A stretch of DNA of 64,000 nt from G963664835 sp963664835. GTDB lineage: Bacteria > Chloroflexota > UBA6077 > FW602-bin22 > JBCLEL01. The DNA lies in the NCBI GenBank assembly GCA_963664835.2, contig CAXXUG010000020.1:372001-436000 (forward strand). The letters are read 5' to 3'. Numbering within the stretch: position 1 is the first letter of the stretch; every line of letters begins with the position of its first letter. Under the pieces are notes generated by a model. That model ran no database searches. It saw nothing but the letters and a program-made list of their open reading frames with translations, and was not told where the DNA came from. Shown piece by piece: positions 31,434 through 40,254 of this stretch. A program made the position numbers and the translations under genes.

Positions 31434-32912
31434 TTGATCCCAACCCATATGGCGGACTGGTTGGCATATCGGGCCAGGCTGAGTCCCCGACAACCGGCGC
31501 TCATATCCGAGCACGCGCAGCTGACATTCGCGGAGCTCGACCGCTGGGCATCTACTGCCGCCGCCCGACTGGCAGCTTCCGGCGTCGAGGCAAATCAGCC
31601 AGTAGCACTGCTCCTTGGCAACACGCCGGAGTTCGCCGCCATCGTTCACGCGGCGGCGAGGATTCCGGCCAGACTCGTACCTCTGAATACCCGTCTCGCG
31701 ATCCCCGAATTGAGCAGAATGCTGTCCAAGGTTGACGCGACGCTTCTGATCTACGACGAACCCCATGCCGCGACCGCCGCCGGGATTGATATCGACATCC
31801 CGGAGTTGAGGATCCAGCCGGTAAGTGAACTGGTGACGGCTGAACACCACGACGAGGCGGAACCCACTGAAGGCACCGATCTGAACTTGTCGGCGGTACA
31901 TTCCATCATATTCACCTCCGGCACTTCCGGCCGGCCCAAGGGTGCGATGCTTACTCTTGGCAATCACTGGTGGAGCGCTGTCGGCGCCGGCCTCGAGTTG
32001 AGGGTTCACGATGACGACCGGTGGTTGGCCGTGTTGCCCCTATTTCACGTTGGCGGTCTCGCCATCCTCATCAGGAGCGTAGTCTGGGGCGTCCCGGCGG
32101 TGGTTCATGCAGAGTTCGATCCGGCGAGAGTCAATCGTGCGATTGACGAGGATGGTGTGACGTTCGTCTCAGTCGTCGCCAACATGTTGCGGCGTATGCT
32201 GGACCAACGAGGTGAAACTCCCTACCCTGAGTCGCTGCGCTGCGTGTTGCTGGGAGGTGGCCCCACTCCGCCCACGCTGCTCGCCGATTGCGCCCGCCGT
32301 CGGATCCCGGTCGTCCAGTCCTACGGCCTGACCGAAACCTCCTCGCTTGTAGCGGCACTATCCCGCGAAGACACGTTCCGCAAGCCCGGCTCTTCCGGAC
32401 AGCCACTGCTTAACGCTAAGATTCGCATCGAACGAGACGGCCGGCCATGCGTCCCCGACGAAATTGGAGAGATCATAGTCGAGGGTCCAACCGTCGCCGC
32501 CGGATACGTGAATCAGCCGGGCGATTTCGCTCCCACAAGCTCAGGCAACTCGTTTCGCACCGGTGACATTGGCTATTTGGACGACGACGGCTACCTGTTC
32601 GTCGTCGCCCGGCACCATGACCTGATTATCACCGGCGGAGAGAACGTCTATCCCGCCGAGGTGGAACGAACCCTCCTCGAACATCCCGACATAGTCGACG
32701 CCGGAGTGGTCGGCGAGCACGATGAACGATGGGGACAGGTGCCGGTTGCATTTGTCCAGGTCAGAGCCGGCTCATCGATCGACGAATCCGAGGTCATCGA
32801 GTTCTGCTCCGCGCGCATGGCTCGATACAAGACGCCGCGAGAAGTCAGGTCCGTCCGGTCGCTGCCTCGCAATGCCGCCGGCAAACTGCTCCGGGGCGCG
32901 TTGCGTCAGTAA
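31434..32912 (+). CDS. menE: o-succinylbenzoate--CoA ligase MenE
   Basis: The 492-residue acyl-adenylate-forming enzyme has the P-loop SIIFTSGTSGRPKGAMLT, the VQSYGLTETSSLV motif, the RTGDIGYLDDDGYLFVVAR hinge region with GGENVYPAEVE, and the C-terminal catalytic lysine in RNAAGKLLRG. Cluster context selects MenE over other acyl-CoA ligases. The first codon is TTG 31434, and an ATG at 31449 (MADWLAYRARLSPRQPAL) is an equally plausible start. A 123-base gap after menA has no obvious gene; no menC is found in the window. Confidence 0.9.
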   Translation: MIPTHMADWLAYRARLSPRQPALISEHAQLTFAELDRWASTAAARLAASGVEANQPVALLLGNTPEFAAIVHAAARIPARLVPLNTRLAIPELSRMLSKVDATLLIYDEPHAATAAGIDIDIPELRIQPVSELVTAEHHDEAEPTEGTDLNLSAVHSIIFTSGTSGRPKGAMLTLGNHWWSAVGAGLELRVHDDDRWLAVLPLFHVGGLAILIRSVVWGVPAVVHAEFDPARVNRAIDEDGVTFVSVVANMLRRMLDQRGETPYPESLRCVLLGGGPTPPTLLADCARRRIPVVQSYGLTETSSLVAALSREDTFRKPGSSGQPLLNAKIRIERDGRPCVPDEIGEIIVEGPTVAAGYVNQPGDFAPTSSGNSFRTGDIGYLDDDGYLFVVARHHDLIITGGENVYPAEVERTLLEHPDIVDAGVVGEHDERWGQVPVAFVQVRAGSSIDESEVIEFCSARMARYKTPREVRSVRSLPRNAAGKLLRGALRQ

Positions 32913-33000
32913 AGAACATAAATGTACTGCCGGAAGGTGTGACATTTGGCGAAAATCGAGTTACGATTTGGTGAAAATATCCAAAAGTTGTGGAAGTGTC

Positions 33001-33660
33001 ATGAAAGTTCCATCAAAGAACCCAGGTAGCCGGTATAGGAAGCTGTGGACGCTGTTGGTTCTGATACCCGTGTTCGTTGTTGGATGCGGCTTTTTTGGCG
33101 AGCCGGAATTGACGGACTCGTTGACGCCAGCTCCAATCGAGGGCAACGTCCGCGGTTACTCGGAAGCCAAGCTAACGGTATTCGTCTGGAACGATTTCCA
33201 GTGTCCCGGTTGCGCGCGATGGGCGCTGGGATTGGAGCAGGACCTGATTCGACGATACGTCAATACGGGCAAGGTTCGGCTGGTCTATCGGCATTTCCCG
33301 GTCCTGGGCGTAGAGTCTGTGGTCGCGGCAGTCGCATCGGAATGTGCCGGGGACCAGAACGAGTTCGTCAGCTTTCGAGAGGTCTTGTTCCAAAACCAGG
33401 ACGGCGTAGATCAAGGCGCGTTTACGCCCGAAATATTGATGGACTACGCTCACAATCTTGTACTCGACGCATCGTTGTTCGACCGATGTTTCGAGAGCGG
33501 CACTTATCTGCCGCGTGTGCAAGGGGACCTCGTCGAAGGACGCGGAATAGGCGTTCAAAACATACCCGTCTTGCAGATTGGCACGAGCCTTTACGGTGAC
33601 TTGACGGATTGGGAACAGTTGCAGCAGTCGATAAACGAGGCATTGGCCGAGCGAGACTGA
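33001..33660 (+). CDS. DsbA-like thioredoxin-fold lipoprotein
   Basis: The 219-residue protein starts at ATG 33001 with a basic N-terminus (MKVPSKNPGSRYRKLW), a hydrophobic segment LLVLIPVFVVGC and a lipobox with C29, so it should be anchored outside the cytoplasmic membrane. The redox motif is CPGC (68-71) in VFVWNDFQCPGCARWA. QNIPVLQIG contains the cis-proline. This is the DSBA/Sec-type thioredoxin fold (thioredoxin_4) used for disulfide formation or as a partner of VKOR-like enzymes, which recycle through menaquinone. A longer upstream reading inside menE is rejected. Confidence 0.88.
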   Translation: MKVPSKNPGSRYRKLWTLLVLIPVFVVGCGFFGEPELTDSLTPAPIEGNVRGYSEAKLTVFVWNDFQCPGCARWALGLEQDLIRRYVNTGKVRLVYRHFPVLGVESVVAAVASECAGDQNEFVSFREVLFQNQDGVDQGAFTPEILMDYAHNLVLDASLFDRCFESGTYLPRVQGDLVEGRGIGVQNIPVLQIGTSLYGDLTDWEQLQQSINEALAERD

Positions 33661-33678
33661 GCTGGGGGCAAATTAGCT

Positions 33679-34746
33679 ATGGCCCTCCCAAACGGCGTTG
33701 GCTCGATCATCGACTGCGACATCCACGTCAACCCATCATCGGTCGAAGCCCTGATTCCCTATCTTTCCGAGCATTGGCGCGAGTATGTCGCCCACTCTGA
33801 CTTCAAAGGTCCTGTGGACACTTCCTATCCGCCTGGGGCGCCGACTACTGCGCGCCCGGATGCGGTGCCTTCATCCGGTGGCCCCGCCGGCTCCGACTTG
33901 GCGCTCATGAGAGAACAGGTGCTCGATCCGCTATCGGTCGAGCTAGGAATATTGAGTTGCGATTATGCTGTGGACAGCATACGCAATCCCGACACAGCGG
34001 CGGCGCTGTCAAGAGCCTTGAACGATTGGCAGGCGGAGGAATGGCTCGATAAGGAGCCGAGATTAAGGGCGTCGGTCGTAGTGCCCAGCCAGATCCCCCC
34101 ACTCGCCGCGGAGGAGATCGATCGTGTGGGCAGCCGCCCAGGGTTTGTCCAAGTCTTTCTGCCGGCGCGCTCCGAGGCTCCCTACGGCAATCGTCGCTTT
34201 CATCCCATCTACGAAGCGGCGGTCCGTCAAGACTTGGTTGTCAGCATTCATTTTGGCGGCTCCCCCGGCAACCCTCCATCCGGAGCCGGCTGGCCTTCCT
34301 ACTATCTGGAGGAGTACGCCGGCATGGCCCAGGTATTCCAGTCACAGGTACTCAGCATGATCGCGGAAGGGGTTTTCGACCTATTTCCAACGCTGAAAGT
34401 AACCCTCGTCGAGAGTGGCTTCACCTGGATGCCGGCGCTGATGTGGCGCCTTGACAAGGAGTGGAAGGGCCTCCGACGCGAGGTCCCATGGGTCCGGCGC
34501 CCGCCTTCCGAGTACATTCGCGAACACATGCGTCTGACCACTCAGCCGGTCGACGCCCCACCCGATCCGAGCCACCTGTCCCAGGTGATAGATCAACTGG
34601 GCTCTGATGACCTGCTGATGTTCTCTACCGACTATCCCCACAACCACTCCGACCAACCGGAAACGGCCTGGTTGGAAGAATTGCCTGAATCGCTCAGGCG
34701 CAATATTATGTCGGAGAACGCCCGGGATTTCTTCGGCTTCAGCTAG
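33679..34746 (+). CDS. amidohydrolase-family (Amidohydro_2) metal-dependent hydrolase, paralogue 1
   Basis: The 355-residue TIM-barrel protein has IIDCDIHVNPSS with the metal-binding D-x-H, RASVVVPSQIPPLAAEEI, LVVSIHFGG with a further His, VTLVESGFTWMPALMWRLDKEW, and LMFSTDYPHNHSD with the catalytic Asp. This is the 2-pyrone-dicarboxylate lactonase/ACMS decarboxylase-like group of hydrolases and decarboxylases. It is about 45% like the next gene by eye, so they are tandem duplicates. The substrate is unknown. Confidence 0.9.
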   Translation: MALPNGVGSIIDCDIHVNPSSVEALIPYLSEHWREYVAHSDFKGPVDTSYPPGAPTTARPDAVPSSGGPAGSDLALMREQVLDPLSVELGILSCDYAVDSIRNPDTAAALSRALNDWQAEEWLDKEPRLRASVVVPSQIPPLAAEEIDRVGSRPGFVQVFLPARSEAPYGNRRFHPIYEAAVRQDLVVSIHFGGSPGNPPSGAGWPSYYLEEYAGMAQVFQSQVLSMIAEGVFDLFPTLKVTLVESGFTWMPALMWRLDKEWKGLRREVPWVRRPPSEYIREHMRLTTQPVDAPPDPSHLSQVIDQLGSDDLLMFSTDYPHNHSDQPETAWLEELPESLRRNIMSENARDFFGFS

Positions 34747-34803
34747 TATTGGGCGGTTTGGCGTAGATTCTTACAGCAACCCGAAGACTGTAGAGGTGAA
34801 TCG

Positions 34804-35910
34804 ATGGCCGTTGCTCTGGAGAAGAAGACCAGGCGCGACTCAACCAAGTTGGCAGTGATCGATTGCGACATCCACAACATCCCACCTTCGGAAGAAGCCC
34901 TCACTCCGTACTTCCCCGAGCGCTGGCGCCGGCACCACGAGACATATGGCAAGCGCAACTACACAGGCGCCCACTATCCCAGGGCAAACCCTTCCGCGGC
35001 CCGGGCGGATGCTTGGCCGCCCTCCGGGGCTCTGCCTGGCTCAGACCTAGAGTTCCTCCAGAAGCAGCTGCTCGATGCCTGGAACATCGAGTATGGCGTA
35101 CTCAGCCCATTGAACTTCGGCAGCCAGACTAACTTCGAGTATGCCGCTGCCAGGGCTCAGGCGATGAATGAGTGGCAGATTGCCGAGTGGACCGATCCGG
35201 AGCCGCGCTTGCGGGCATCGATGATCGTCCCATACGAGGATGGCGAGCTCGCCGCCGCCGAGATTCGCAGGATTGGCGATCATCCCGGGTTCGCTCAGGT
35301 CCTGACTCTTGCCCATACTTTGGAACCACTGGGTAGGCGCAAGTACTGGAAACTGTATGAGGCGGCGGTTGAGCACGATCTTGCGATCGCCATCCATTTC
35401 GGCAGCGCCGGCGGTGTACCGATAACCGGCGCGGGTTGGGGGTCATTCTACTTGGAGGAACACGCCGGAATGCCCACTCCCTTTCAAGCCCAGGTCATCA
35501 GCCTTGTCTGCGAGGGGGTGTTCGATCGCTTCCCAACGCTAAAGGTGGTCCTGATCGAGGGAGGCTTCGGTTGGCTGGCCTCCTTGATGTGGCGGCTCGA
35601 CCGAAGTTGGAAAATGCTGCGGTCTGAGGTCCCCCACCTTAGGCGGATGCCTTCAGAGTACATCAGGGACCACTTTTGGGTGACCACTCAGCCAATGGAA
35701 GAACCACCGCAGCCCGATCAGTTTCTCCAGCTTCTCGCTCACATGGACATGGACGACCGCATCATGTTCGCGACCGATTACCCCCATTGGGACTTCGACG
35801 CGCCAGATCGAGCTATCCCGGCAAAGCTGGAGCCGGAACTCGAGCGACAGATCATGGCTGAAAACGCACGCGCTCTATTCGGATTCCCCGCACCGGTCGA
35901 GTCTCGCTAG
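34804..35910 (+). CDS. amidohydrolase-family metal-dependent hydrolase, paralogue 2
   Basis: The 368-residue protein repeats the layout of its neighbour: VIDCDIHNIPPSEEAL, RASMIVPYEDGELAAAEI, LAIAIHFGSAGG, FYLEEHAGMPTPFQAQVISLVCEGVFDRFPTLKVVLIEGGFGWL and IMFATDYPHWDFD. AGAGGTGA before the ATG serves as ribosome binding site. The stop codon directly abuts the Rieske gene, so both are one transcript. Having two paralogues suggests related substrates or a hetero-oligomer. Confidence 0.9.
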   Translation: MAVALEKKTRRDSTKLAVIDCDIHNIPPSEEALTPYFPERWRRHHETYGKRNYTGAHYPRANPSAARADAWPPSGALPGSDLEFLQKQLLDAWNIEYGVLSPLNFGSQTNFEYAAARAQAMNEWQIAEWTDPEPRLRASMIVPYEDGELAAAEIRRIGDHPGFAQVLTLAHTLEPLGRRKYWKLYEAAVEHDLAIAIHFGSAGGVPITGAGWGSFYLEEHAGMPTPFQAQVISLVCEGVFDRFPTLKVVLIEGGFGWLASLMWRLDRSWKMLRSEVPHLRRMPSEYIRDHFWVTTQPMEEPPQPDQFLQLLAHMDMDDRIMFATDYPHWDFDAPDRAIPAKLEPELERQIMAENARALFGFPAPVESR

Positions 35911-36363
35911 ATGGCCCGGGCCGTGGTGGCCACCGTAGAGGAGATTCCTCCAGGGGGCCGCAAGATAGTGGAAATCGCCGGCCGGTCGATCGGCGTCTTC
36001 AACGTTGACGGCGAGTTCTTCGCCTTGCGCAATCGCTGTCCCCACCAGGGCGGACCGCTCTGTGCCGGCAAGCTCGCCGGCCTTGTGCAATCGACTACGC
36101 CCGGCGACTACTCCTACAGCCGGCCGGGCGAGATGTTGCGATGTCCGTGGCACGGCTGGGAGTATGACATCAGGACCGGCCAGTCGTGGTGGGACCCCGG
36201 CCGGACGCGGGTCAGAAGCTATGATGTGACGATAGAAGCCGGTGCGCAGCTCGACCAGGATCCGCAGCCTCCCGCCCCCGGATTGGAGAAGGGCCCCTAC
36301 GTCGCCGAGACCTATCCGGTGTCGGTCGAGAGGCAGTACGTTGTCGTCTCAGTCGACCTTTGA
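35911..36363 (+). CDS. Rieske [2Fe-2S] ferredoxin-like protein
   Basis: The 150-residue protein has the Rieske ligand sets C43-P-H45 (RCPHQGGPLC) and C78-x-x-H81 (CPWHGWEYD), 32 residues apart with an insertion containing STTPGDYSYSRPGE. It lacks a membrane anchor and a catalytic oxygenase domain, so it is probably a soluble electron donor. It abuts the second amidohydrolase gene without a gap. Partner oxygenase genes are not seen here. Confidence 0.9.
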   Translation: MARAVVATVEEIPPGGRKIVEIAGRSIGVFNVDGEFFALRNRCPHQGGPLCAGKLAGLVQSTTPGDYSYSRPGEMLRCPWHGWEYDIRTGQSWWDPGRTRVRSYDVTIEAGAQLDQDPQPPAPGLEKGPYVAETYPVSVERQYVVVSVDL

Positions 36364-36405
36364 TCTCTCCCGACCCACTCCCGTAGCCTACCCGGAGTAC
36401 GCGCG

Positions 36406-37557
36406 TTGAAAATAACCGCGATCAAGTGCTTTCCCGTTCGTGTGGGAACCCGCAACAATCTCATCGTCAAGGTTGAAACGGACGAAGGGATTTATGGCCT
36501 CGGGGAGGCCGGCATTGTTGGCCGTGAATTGGCGATGCAAGGCGCGCTCGATCACTATCGGCGTTTCCTGATCGGGATGGACCCGCGCCGGATAGAGCAT
36601 ATCTGGCAGGTGCTCTATCGCAGCCAGTACTTCGAGGGCGGAAAAATCTTCGGCGCGGTGATCTCGGCAATTGACATCGCCCTTTGGGACATTCTCGGCA
36701 AACACCTCGGCGTGCCCGTATATCAGCTACTCGGTGGCGCCTGCCGCGACTTCGTGCCCTGCTTTGCGACGCCTTCCGAACCGTTGACCGGGCCCTCGTG
36801 CGTAGAGAATGCCAAGGAGTTCGCGGATAGGGGTTGGCGCTACATTCGCTTCATGGTCGGGATGCCAGACGATGACCCCGCCGAGGTCTATGAACCGATG
36901 GAATCTCTAGAACTGGCCGCCCACTGGCTCCGCGAGATCCGCGAGGCGGTTGGCCCAGGGATCGGCCTCTCGATTGACTTCCACCATCGGCTTTCCGTCG
37001 CCGAGGCGGCGCTGTTCTGCGACAAGATAGCCGACGTCCACCTCATGTTCCTCGAGGAGCCGATACGCTCCCAGAACCCAAAGGCGTACAAGCAACTGCG
37101 CTCAATGACATCGATGTCATTGGCGATTGGCGAGGAATTCTCGAGCAAATGGGAGTTCTTGCCCTTCATCGAAGACGGGATTCTGAACTTTGCCCGCGTC
37201 GATGTTTGCAACGTAGGCGGACTGAGCGAGGCGAGGAAGGTCGCCGGCTGGTGCGAGGCTCACTACATCGACATGATGCCGCACAACCCGCTCGGCCCGG
37301 TCTGTACTGCCGCCTGTATCCACTTTGGCGCTGCCACGAACAACTTCGCCCAACTGGAGTACAGGCACGAGATCGAGGCCGACATTCCCGGCGACCTGTT
37401 TCCCAAGTTTCCAAGGCTTGTCGGCACGTGCTTTCCCCTGCCCGAAGAACCAGGATTGGGCGTCACCTTCAACGAGGAGGCGGCCGAGAATCACAGATTC
37501 GAATACTGGGAACAGCCACATCTGCGCCGGCGTGATGGCGCTCACACCAACTGGTGA
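36406..37557 (+). CDS. enolase-superfamily (mandelate racemase/sugar-acid dehydratase-like) enzyme
   Basis: The 383-residue protein has the capping domain (KITAIKCFPVRVGTRNN and SAIDIALWDILGKHLGVPVYQLLGG) and barrel with metal ligands in LSIDFHHRL (Asp), LMFLEEP (Glu) and AIGEEFSS (Glu), a base-like HNPLGP, and the end GLGVTFNEE. RYIRFMVGMPD instead of a K-x-K motif and the D-x-H pair resemble the D-mannonate/galactonate dehydratase groups rather than MenC. The start is TTG 36406, with GGAG upstream. The substrate is probably a sugar acid. Confidence 0.88.
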   Translation: MKITAIKCFPVRVGTRNNLIVKVETDEGIYGLGEAGIVGRELAMQGALDHYRRFLIGMDPRRIEHIWQVLYRSQYFEGGKIFGAVISAIDIALWDILGKHLGVPVYQLLGGACRDFVPCFATPSEPLTGPSCVENAKEFADRGWRYIRFMVGMPDDDPAEVYEPMESLELAAHWLREIREAVGPGIGLSIDFHHRLSVAEAALFCDKIADVHLMFLEEPIRSQNPKAYKQLRSMTSMSLAIGEEFSSKWEFLPFIEDGILNFARVDVCNVGGLSEARKVAGWCEAHYIDMMPHNPLGPVCTAACIHFGAATNNFAQLEYRHEIEADIPGDLFPKFPRLVGTCFPLPEEPGLGVTFNEEAAENHRFEYWEQPHLRRRDGAHTNW

Positions 37558-37636
37558 GCCCAGCCGGCGATTGACACCCCAATCCTCCGGCTCATACGAT
37601 TAACGATCATTTCGATATTCGTTTGGGGGTAGGTTC

Positions 37637-38740
37637 GTGCCGACGCAAGAGTTTGGACAGATCGAGTTTGGTCTCTGCAGCGACTTGGGCGGGACCGCCC
37701 TCGCCGGCGTTCGGTCGCTTGACCTGATCCGGCGGCCGGTCGAGGAGGTCGGGTCGCGCCAATACAAGGCCGATTGCCGGGCGCTGTTCGGCCATCTCAA
37801 TGAGCTTATGTCGGTGTACGACTCAGAGGGACGAATCGACTTCATCGAGACGGTCCCGCCGGAGGGCCGGGTCGAGGAGTTCGCGGAAGTCGCGGCCGAC
37901 AGCGGTATCCCGTTGAAGCAGTTCACTCGACTGTGCGTGATCGGCGGCAATGACGAAGAGCCGGACGGGCTTGTCGCGATGGCCGGCTACCTCGACCTCG
38001 CGAAGCGTGCTGGCACCGTCGACCGGATCAACTTCCAGATATTCGGCGACGGTAGCGACCCCAGTACCGAAGCCATCGCAGAGTTCTACCTGAGAGTCGA
38101 GGAGATGGCCCATGAGGCCGGCATCGACCTGTTGACCGAGACCCACGTTGAGCGTTACAACCACGACCCCCGCCGGATGATAGCTGCGCACGAGATGCTC
38201 CAGGAGCGGACCGATGGCCGGCTGGGCATCCGAGTCTGCGCGGACCTGTCTCACTATGTCCACCAGATCGGCAACAGCCACTTCCCCCAGTGGCCGTCGG
38301 TCTCAGCCGGCGAACTAAACCTCGACCCGTTCGATCCCGATAACTACGTCAGTCGCAACATCATCGAGAAGAGCATGGTCTGGGGTGGCCACCTGCGGGC
38401 GGCGATGCCGAATGATCTGCCGCCAGGTCAAGGCAGTATCCAATACCCGATCGCGGATCCGAAGACCGACCCGGACACGGCAGATCTAGAGAACGGCGGA
38501 ATGAACGAGCCCTGGGACGAGTCGAAGCTCAGGCATTGGAAGGAGTTCTACCGCCAGCTATTCACCTACCAGCTTCAGCATCCTGAGCACCCGGTCGCTC
38601 GGTTCGCCTCGGAGTTCATCGGCGACGGTGGAGCCGGCGACTACCGAGTCGAGCCCTACAGTAACGTCTTCCAGAACATAGCCGCCGTCTCGATAGCCCA
38701 GCGCATGGTCCTGGAAATCAAGGCCGGCCTGGCCGGCTAG
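37637..38740 (+). CDS. TIM-barrel sugar-phosphate isomerase/epimerase-like protein
   Basis: The 367-residue protein has an alternating strand-helix pattern with likely metal ligands in DLLTETHVERYNHDP (Glu/His), IRVCADLSHYVHQIGN (Asp/His) and a final EFIGDGGAGDYRVEPYSN. This is in keeping with the AP-endonuclease-2/xylose-isomerase-like barrel. The start is GTG 37637 with GGTAGG upstream. It ends the catabolic run that begins with the amidohydrolases. The exact reaction is not predictable. Confidence 0.75.
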   Translation: MPTQEFGQIEFGLCSDLGGTALAGVRSLDLIRRPVEEVGSRQYKADCRALFGHLNELMSVYDSEGRIDFIETVPPEGRVEEFAEVAADSGIPLKQFTRLCVIGGNDEEPDGLVAMAGYLDLAKRAGTVDRINFQIFGDGSDPSTEAIAEFYLRVEEMAHEAGIDLLTETHVERYNHDPRRMIAAHEMLQERTDGRLGIRVCADLSHYVHQIGNSHFPQWPSVSAGELNLDPFDPDNYVSRNIIEKSMVWGGHLRAAMPNDLPPGQGSIQYPIADPKTDPDTADLENGGMNEPWDESKLRHWKEFYRQLFTYQLQHPEHPVARFASEFIGDGGAGDYRVEPYSNVFQNIAAVSIAQRMVLEIKAGLAG

Positions 38741-38780
38741 GCCATCGGCCCCCTCGATTGCCCCGAGAGTCCCGCTACTA

Positions 38781-40049
38781 TCAAGGCTGGGGTTGAAGGA
38801 ATGGCCGGCGCCACAGTTCGTGAACGCTCTTCAGTCCGAGCTTTAGCTGGGCCAACCTCTCCAAGCCGAATCCAAATGCGTATCCTTGTACTTGACCTGG
38901 ATCGTGGCCGGCCTCCTGGAGCATTGCCGGCTTCAGCATCCCGCAGGCAGCTACGCCGTGCCATTCATCGCCAAACGGGCAATAGACTTGCATACCGTGA
39001 TCGACGAACCCGAGATCTTCTTTACGGTAGCTGATCTCAATCGAGCCCAACACGGCCGAGAGCAGACGGTCCAGCGTCGCCTGAAGCTCGGCCATCGAGG
39101 CGGACTTCGCAACACAAATGGCGTCTAGTTGATGGAAGACCTTCATGTGGTGCTCGTCTTCTTCCACTGGCCGGTAGACACGTCCAGCACATAGCAAACG
39201 GACCGGCGGTCGCCGGCCCTTGATTGCACGCAACGTTGCGCCGGAAGTTTGTGTCCGCAGCATGCTCTCGGCGTCTAGATGATAGCCGACACCATACCCA
39301 GCGAAATACGACTGCTGGATCGACGGATAGATCGCCTTGTCCTCCACTTCGCGGCTCTCTATCACCTCATAACGAGGCAAGGCCGACTTGATCTGGTCGA
39401 CGAATTGACGAATTGGGTGCTCTTCGATCAGGAGAGGTTGAGGTCTGCTTATCAGCTCAGCGATGACTCTCGCGGAGACCTCCTCCGCTGGCATACGTTC
39501 GTCCGATATCGATTTCGCCATGTTCCTTAATTCCTCCCGAAGTTTTCGTCTCGCGTTGAACAGTCGTCCCTTCACGGCCGACTCTGAGATTCCGAGAAAG
39601 GCGCCAATCTCGCGCTGAGACATACCGCCGATGAAGTACAGCGCCGTCGCCATCCTCAGGTTGTCAGAGAGAGATTGAATGGCGATGTGCACCATACGGT
39701 CCCGTTCTTTACGCTCGACGTGTTCAGATGGGTCGATGTCGGACTGCCCCGATGTCTCGGTCTCGGCCAACGAGGAGGCCGGCAGAGTTCTCTTGCGCGT
39801 GATGCGATTACAGGCAGTGAGGAGAATCCGATGAAACCAGTTGGGAAACGCTTCGGGCGCGAGCAGCGATCCAAGGCTACGAAATGCTTCGACAAACGCG
39901 TCCTGCACGGCGTCTTCCGCAAGTTGGCTGTCTCCGATTATGGAAAACGCACGGCTGAACGCCGATGCCTGGAACCGCCTTACCATTTCCTCGTAGCTAC
40001 CGAGATCGCCGGCTTGTGCCCTGCTTACGAGGTCGCTAACGTCGCTCAA
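38781..40049 (-). CDS. ECF-type sigma factor fused to a PheS-like (class II aminoacyl-tRNA synthetase) catalytic domain
   Basis: The 422-residue protein is one uninterrupted frame. Residues 8-85 are sigma region 2 (DAVQDAFVEAFRSLGS, FPNWFHRILLTACNRITRKR) and 118-175 are region 4 with helix-turn-helix MSQREIGAFLGISESAVKG. After a linker, 209-418 match the catalytic core of phenylalanyl-tRNA synthetase alpha: HPIRQFVDQI, LRTQTSG (264-270), motif 2 GRVYR (289-293) with FHQ (305-307), AACGMLKPAML, and motif 3 GYAFGFGLERLAQLKLG (R398). The HPAR-type active-site strand is replaced, and E of FHQxEG is D here. No PheT gene or tRNA-binding coiled coil is present, so aminoacylation is unlikely. A ligand-sensing transcription factor is my inference. 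Confidence 0.88.
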   Translation of the reverse strand: MSDVSDLVSRAQAGDLGSYEEMVRRFQASAFSRAFSIIGDSQLAEDAVQDAFVEAFRSLGSLLAPEAFPNWFHRILLTACNRITRKRTLPASSLAETETSGQSDIDPSEHVERKERDRMVHIAIQSLSDNLRMATALYFIGGMSQREIGAFLGISESAVKGRLFNARRKLREELRNMAKSISDERMPAEEVSARVIAELISRPQPLLIEEHPIRQFVDQIKSALPRYEVIESREVEDKAIYPSIQQSYFAGYGVGYHLDAESMLRTQTSGATLRAIKGRRPPVRLLCAGRVYRPVEEDEHHMKVFHQLDAICVAKSASMAELQATLDRLLSAVLGSIEISYRKEDLGFVDHGMQVYCPFGDEWHGVAACGMLKPAMLQEAGHDPGQVQGYAFGFGLERLAQLKLGLKSVHELWRRPFLQPQP

Positions 40050-40254
40050 CGGGGTCTCCCATCAGTGGTTCCCGACAACAAATGCCTTCATATACAAAAG
40101 AGCCACAATAGACCGCGAAGGTTACCCACCATTCGCGATTTGCGCGAGAAAACCTGGCAGTGCCGGTGAGCTTGAGGATCATGGATTGACATATGGCATT
40201 GAGTTATATTGTGGTGCCTGCGAGCAAATGCGACCTCAGGAAGGGGCTTACACG

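Noticed and set aside
36406..37557. MenC (o-succinylbenzoate synthase) for the enolase-superfamily gene
   Set aside because: The K-x-K motif is absent and the D-x-H metal region resembles sugar-acid dehydratases; it is also outside the men run.
38781..40049. The PheS-like part as a true phenylalanyl-tRNA synthetase subunit
   Set aside because: No PheT gene follows, the tRNA-binding coiled coil is replaced by sigma domains, and active-site strand residues are changed.
40186..40210. TTGACA and TATATT as a promoter for the small antitoxin gene
   Set aside because: The spacing is only 13 bases, too short for a sigma-70-type promoter.
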